Below, in pieces: positions 5,239 to 7,127 of a stretch of 7,127 nt of DNA (within the stretch, counting starts at the first letter, position 1; the number at the start of each line of letters is the position of its first letter). Location: contig QHXL01000174.1 in assembly GCA_003222935.1 (NCBI GenBank), positions 1-7,127 of the forward strand. The letters are read 5' to 3'. The notes under the pieces were generated by a model. It was not told the DNA's origin. It saw only the letters and a program-made list of their open reading frames with translations, and did not search any database. The stretch comes from Acidobacteriota bacterium. Lineage in GTDB: Bacteria > Acidobacteriota > Blastocatellia > Pyrinomonadales > Pyrinomonadaceae. A program made the translations under genes and the position numbers.

Positions 5239-5994
5239 CTAAGAAGGCAGCTTAACTGACGACATGCCGCGCATGATGATTCGTTGACGACGGCCGACGC
5301 GACGTGGATTCACCTGGGGATTAAACACCGTTCGCGGATTCGGAATCATAGCCGACAAGAACGCGGCTTCGTTCCACGAAAGCGCCGCAGCGGGCTTATG
5401 AAAGTAGTGTTGAGCCGCAGCCTCCGCGCCATACACCCCATCACCCCATTCAATCACATTCAAATAGATCTCCAGGATGCGTTTCTTCGTTAGCAAACGT
5501 TCGAGCATCAGCGTGACTATCGCTTCCTGACCTTTTCGCACAAAAGACTTCTGCGAAGATAGATAAAGGTTCTTTGCCAATTGCTGACTCACTGTTGACC
5601 CGCCTCGCTTGAACTCGGGAAGACTCGGAATCCAATCATCGTTCTCGCCCTCCTTCTTTGCTTCCTTGGCAGCCTCGCGCTGTGCCTGGTCCCACGCTTT
5701 CTGAATAGCCTCAAAATCGAACCCGGTGTGACTGACATAATTGGAGTCTTCGCCAGCCAGCACCGCTCGTTGAAGGTTTGGTGAAATCTTATCGAGAGGC
5801 ACCCATATCTGTTCGCGTTTGACGGTTTGTTCTTTCGCCTCGGCCTCACGCGCACGAGTGTCAATTAACGAAGTTGATGCCGGGTTGTTTGATCGCAGTC
5901 GAAAGACTCGAACAAACAGGATTCCCTCGTAGACAACAACGCCGAGAACAATCCCAACCATGATGCGGAAAACCCAACGGAAGACAGTTCTCAT
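5239..5994 (-). CDS. mtgA: Monofunctional peptidoglycan glycosyltransferase (GT51)
   Basis: This 251-residue enzyme polymerises lipid II into glycan strands in the periplasm. Residues 5-31 hold the single N-terminal membrane anchor (VFRWVFRIMVGIVLGVVVYEGILFV). The GT51 domain follows: VPLDKISPNLQRAVLAGEDSNYVSHTGFD with catalytic Glu82, RGGSTVSQQLAKNLYLS at 130-146, and KKRILEIYLNVIEWGDGVYG at 170-189 with the second conserved Glu176. AAAQHYFHKPAAALSWNEAAFLSAMIPNP is also typical. There is no transpeptidase domain, and the length fits MtgA proteins (about 230-250). Unusual is a charged stretch at about 103-126 (QAQREAAKEAKKEGENDDW...), longer than normal between the GFD helix and the GGST motif. 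The start codon overlaps the stop of the upstream deacetylase gene as ATGA, so translation is probably coupled; the nearest GGAG is 14 nt upstream, inside that gene. Confidence 0.93.
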   Translation of the reverse strand: MRTVFRWVFRIMVGIVLGVVVYEGILFVRVFRLRSNNPASTSLIDTRAREAEAKEQTVKREQIWVPLDKISPNLQRAVLAGEDSNYVSHTGFDFEAIQKAWDQAQREAAKEAKKEGENDDWIPSLPEFKRGGSTVSQQLAKNLYLSSQKSFVRKGQEAIVTLMLERLLTKKRILEIYLNVIEWGDGVYGAEAAAQHYFHKPAAALSWNEAAFLSAMIPNPRTVFNPQVNPRRVGRRQRIIMRGMSSVKLPS

Positions 5995-6935
5995 GCGGTT
6001 TGAAAATTCTCCATTTGAACATCGCGAGCTGTAGCCTCTGACTCGAAAATCTCTTTCACGGCGCGAACCGTATTGCAGTGAATCTCGATGGTGTCGGTAA
6101 TTTCTTTTCCATAGCCGCCCGACATCACCGTCACGACCGGAATCTCACGTTCATAGCATTCACGTAAGACGTACAAGTCGCGTGTGCGCAGGCCTTCGAT
6201 AGTTAGCGAGAGTTTACCTAACTTGTCGCCTTTAAAAGGGTCAGCACCGGCAAGATAAAAGACTATGTCAGGCTCGTGATCAAAAACATGAGGGAGACTA
6301 TCAACCAAGACCTGCAGGTATTCATCATCAGAAGTGCCATCGGGAAGTTCGAGATCGAGTGACGACTGGGTTTTGAACAGCGGATAGTTATTGGCGCCGT
6401 GGATGGAATGCGTAAACGTTTCAGCGTCGTCAGCAAAGATTGTCGCTGTTCCATTGCCTTGATGAACGTCGCAATCGACGATTCCCGCTCGACGTATCAG
6501 TCCGCGTGATCTAAGCGTGCGAATGGCAATTGCAACATCATTGAATACGCAAAAGCCTTCGCCGTGATCCGGAAACGAGTGGTGTGTGCCTCCAGCAAGA
6601 TTCGACGCGTAACCGTCTGCTAAGCAATGCAACGAAGCGGCTATGGTCCCACCGACGGCATAAAACGAACGTCGAACGAGTGATTCCGACCAGGGTAGGC
6701 CAAGTTGACGAATCTCCTTTTGGGTCAGCTCACCATTAACCAGACGCGAAACGTAGTCCTCTGTGTGAACAAGCTGAACGTCTGAAACTGAGGCCGGCTC
6801 AGGCTCAAACAACTCGTGCTCCTGAAGTGTGCCTTCAGCTAAAAGTTTGTTGCGGACGAGTTCGAATTTGCGAATCGGAAATATGTGAGAGTCACCGATC
6901 TCAGCGTAATAACGTGGTGTGTAAAAGACTCGCAT
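5991..6935 (-). CDS. HDAC / acetoin-utilization family deacetylase
   Basis: This 314-residue protein belongs to the histone deacetylase superfamily: zinc-dependent enzymes that remove acetyl groups from protein lysines or from small amides such as acetylpolyamines. The motifs appear in order. GGTHHSFPDHGEGFCVFNDVA begins at about residue 115, with the His118/His119 pair. DCDVHQGNGT (154-163) supplies metal ligands Asp156 and His158. YLAGADPF supplies the third ligand, Asp232. SGGYG (272-276) carries the catalytic-type Tyr275. The N-terminal HIFPIRKFELVRNKLLAEG resembles the class IV (HDAC11-like) bacterial branch. The protein has no signal peptide and is probably cytoplasmic. The ATG at 6933-6935 has no clear ribosome binding site. 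The gene is upstream of mtgA and overlaps it by 4 nt. The true substrate cannot be read from the sequence. Confidence 0.92.
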   Translation of the reverse strand: MRVFYTPRYYAEIGDSHIFPIRKFELVRNKLLAEGTLQEHELFEPEPASVSDVQLVHTEDYVSRLVNGELTQKEIRQLGLPWSESLVRRSFYAVGGTIAASLHCLADGYASNLAGGTHHSFPDHGEGFCVFNDVAIAIRTLRSRGLIRRAGIVDCDVHQGNGTATIFADDAETFTHSIHGANNYPLFKTQSSLDLELPDGTSDDEYLQVLVDSLPHVFDHEPDIVFYLAGADPFKGDKLGKLSLTIEGLRTRDLYVLRECYEREIPVVTVMSGGYGKEITDTIEIHCNTVRAVKEIFESEATARDVQMENFQTA

Positions 6936-6960
6936 GTTGCTGGCAGGTGAATATTAACAT

Positions 6961-6989
6961 CGAATGTCCGATATGCTTCAGCTTGTCGT
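6961..6989 (+). repeat. 29-bp perfect direct repeat, right copy
   Basis: This copy is identical to 4647-4675 and lies 25 nt upstream of the deacetylase start (in its 5' untranslated or promoter region). CTTCAGCTTGT within it (6976-6986) has a perfect 11-bp inverted match, ACAAGCTGAAG, at 7036-7046, giving a possible element of about 86 bp. An AAGAGGCCTCTT palindrome (7044-7055) and a CTTGCG/CGCAAG inverted repeat (7053-7071) follow. The rest of 6936-7127 shows no gene. Confidence 0.85.
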
Positions 6990-7127
6990 AAATCATAGCT
7001 GGAAGGTCGTTATTGAAATCTTTGAGTCGGCATCTACAAGCTGAAGAGGCCTCTTGCGATATCAGCGCAAGTTGGGAAGGGCGGTTTACCCCCGCTGGCC
7101 TAAGTAAAAAAGCTACATCGAGGTCTT

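Noticed and set aside
6936..6960. AT-rich TTAATATT just upstream of the deacetylase start as a -10 box
   Set aside because: No acceptable -35 hexamer lies at normal spacing, and it would leave a very short leader without a ribosome binding site.
7075..7110. GC-rich GCGG/CCGC inverted repeat followed by an A-rich run, possible terminator
   Set aside because: The stem is only 4 bp, and the A/T run is on the wrong side for either strand to make a convincing terminator.

Overview
The window looks like part of a bacterial chromosome of moderate GC content from a Gram-negative (diderm) organism. It has an outer-membrane secretin, type IV pilus alignment proteins and a monofunctional peptidoglycan glycosyltransferase. 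The gene style suggests Acidobacteriota (a Blastocatellia-like group): a PilP-like protein without a lipobox, a secretin with Gly/Ser-rich loops, a Roadblock protein in the pilus operon, and a WKKF...FSxxMP-type secreted domain. This assignment is inference only; there is no rRNA or other marker gene here.

Positions 1-4643, + strand: the 3' part of a type IV pilus operon. The order is pilO (3' end only), a pilP-like gene, pilQ, a Roadblock/LC7 gene, and a secreted staphylococcal-nuclease-fold protein with an extra C-terminal domain. All gaps are 13-22 nt except pilP-pilQ, which is 164 nt and carries a terminator-like hairpin, so pilQ may be attenuated or separately transcribed. PilO and PilP form the periplasmic connection between the inner-membrane pilus motor and the PilQ outer-membrane pore. 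The Roadblock protein could be a small-GTPase partner (MglB-like) controlling pilus polarity. The nuclease-like protein keeps the acidic active-site residues but appears to have lost both catalytic arginines, so it may be a DNA-binding or otherwise repurposed protein.

Positions 4644-5238: about 600 nt without a credible gene, between two convergent operons. It holds the left copy of a perfect 29-bp direct repeat, a strong 10-bp-stem hairpin, and five copies of a ~41-nt REP-like palindromic repeat. Two copies are inverted and three direct, at a steady 67-69 nt period, which makes a large imperfect palindrome.

Positions 5239-6935, - strand: a translationally coupled pair (ATGA overlap). The upstream gene is an HDAC/acetoin-utilization family deacetylase and the downstream gene is an mtgA-type peptidoglycan glycosyltransferase. 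Positions 6936-7127 hold the second copy of the 29-bp repeat and small palindromes, with no gene seen.

The observations most worth a second look are the degenerate nuclease-domain protein at the end of the pilus operon, the inverted REP-like array, and the 29-bp direct repeats that bracket the array plus the deacetylase-mtgA pair.
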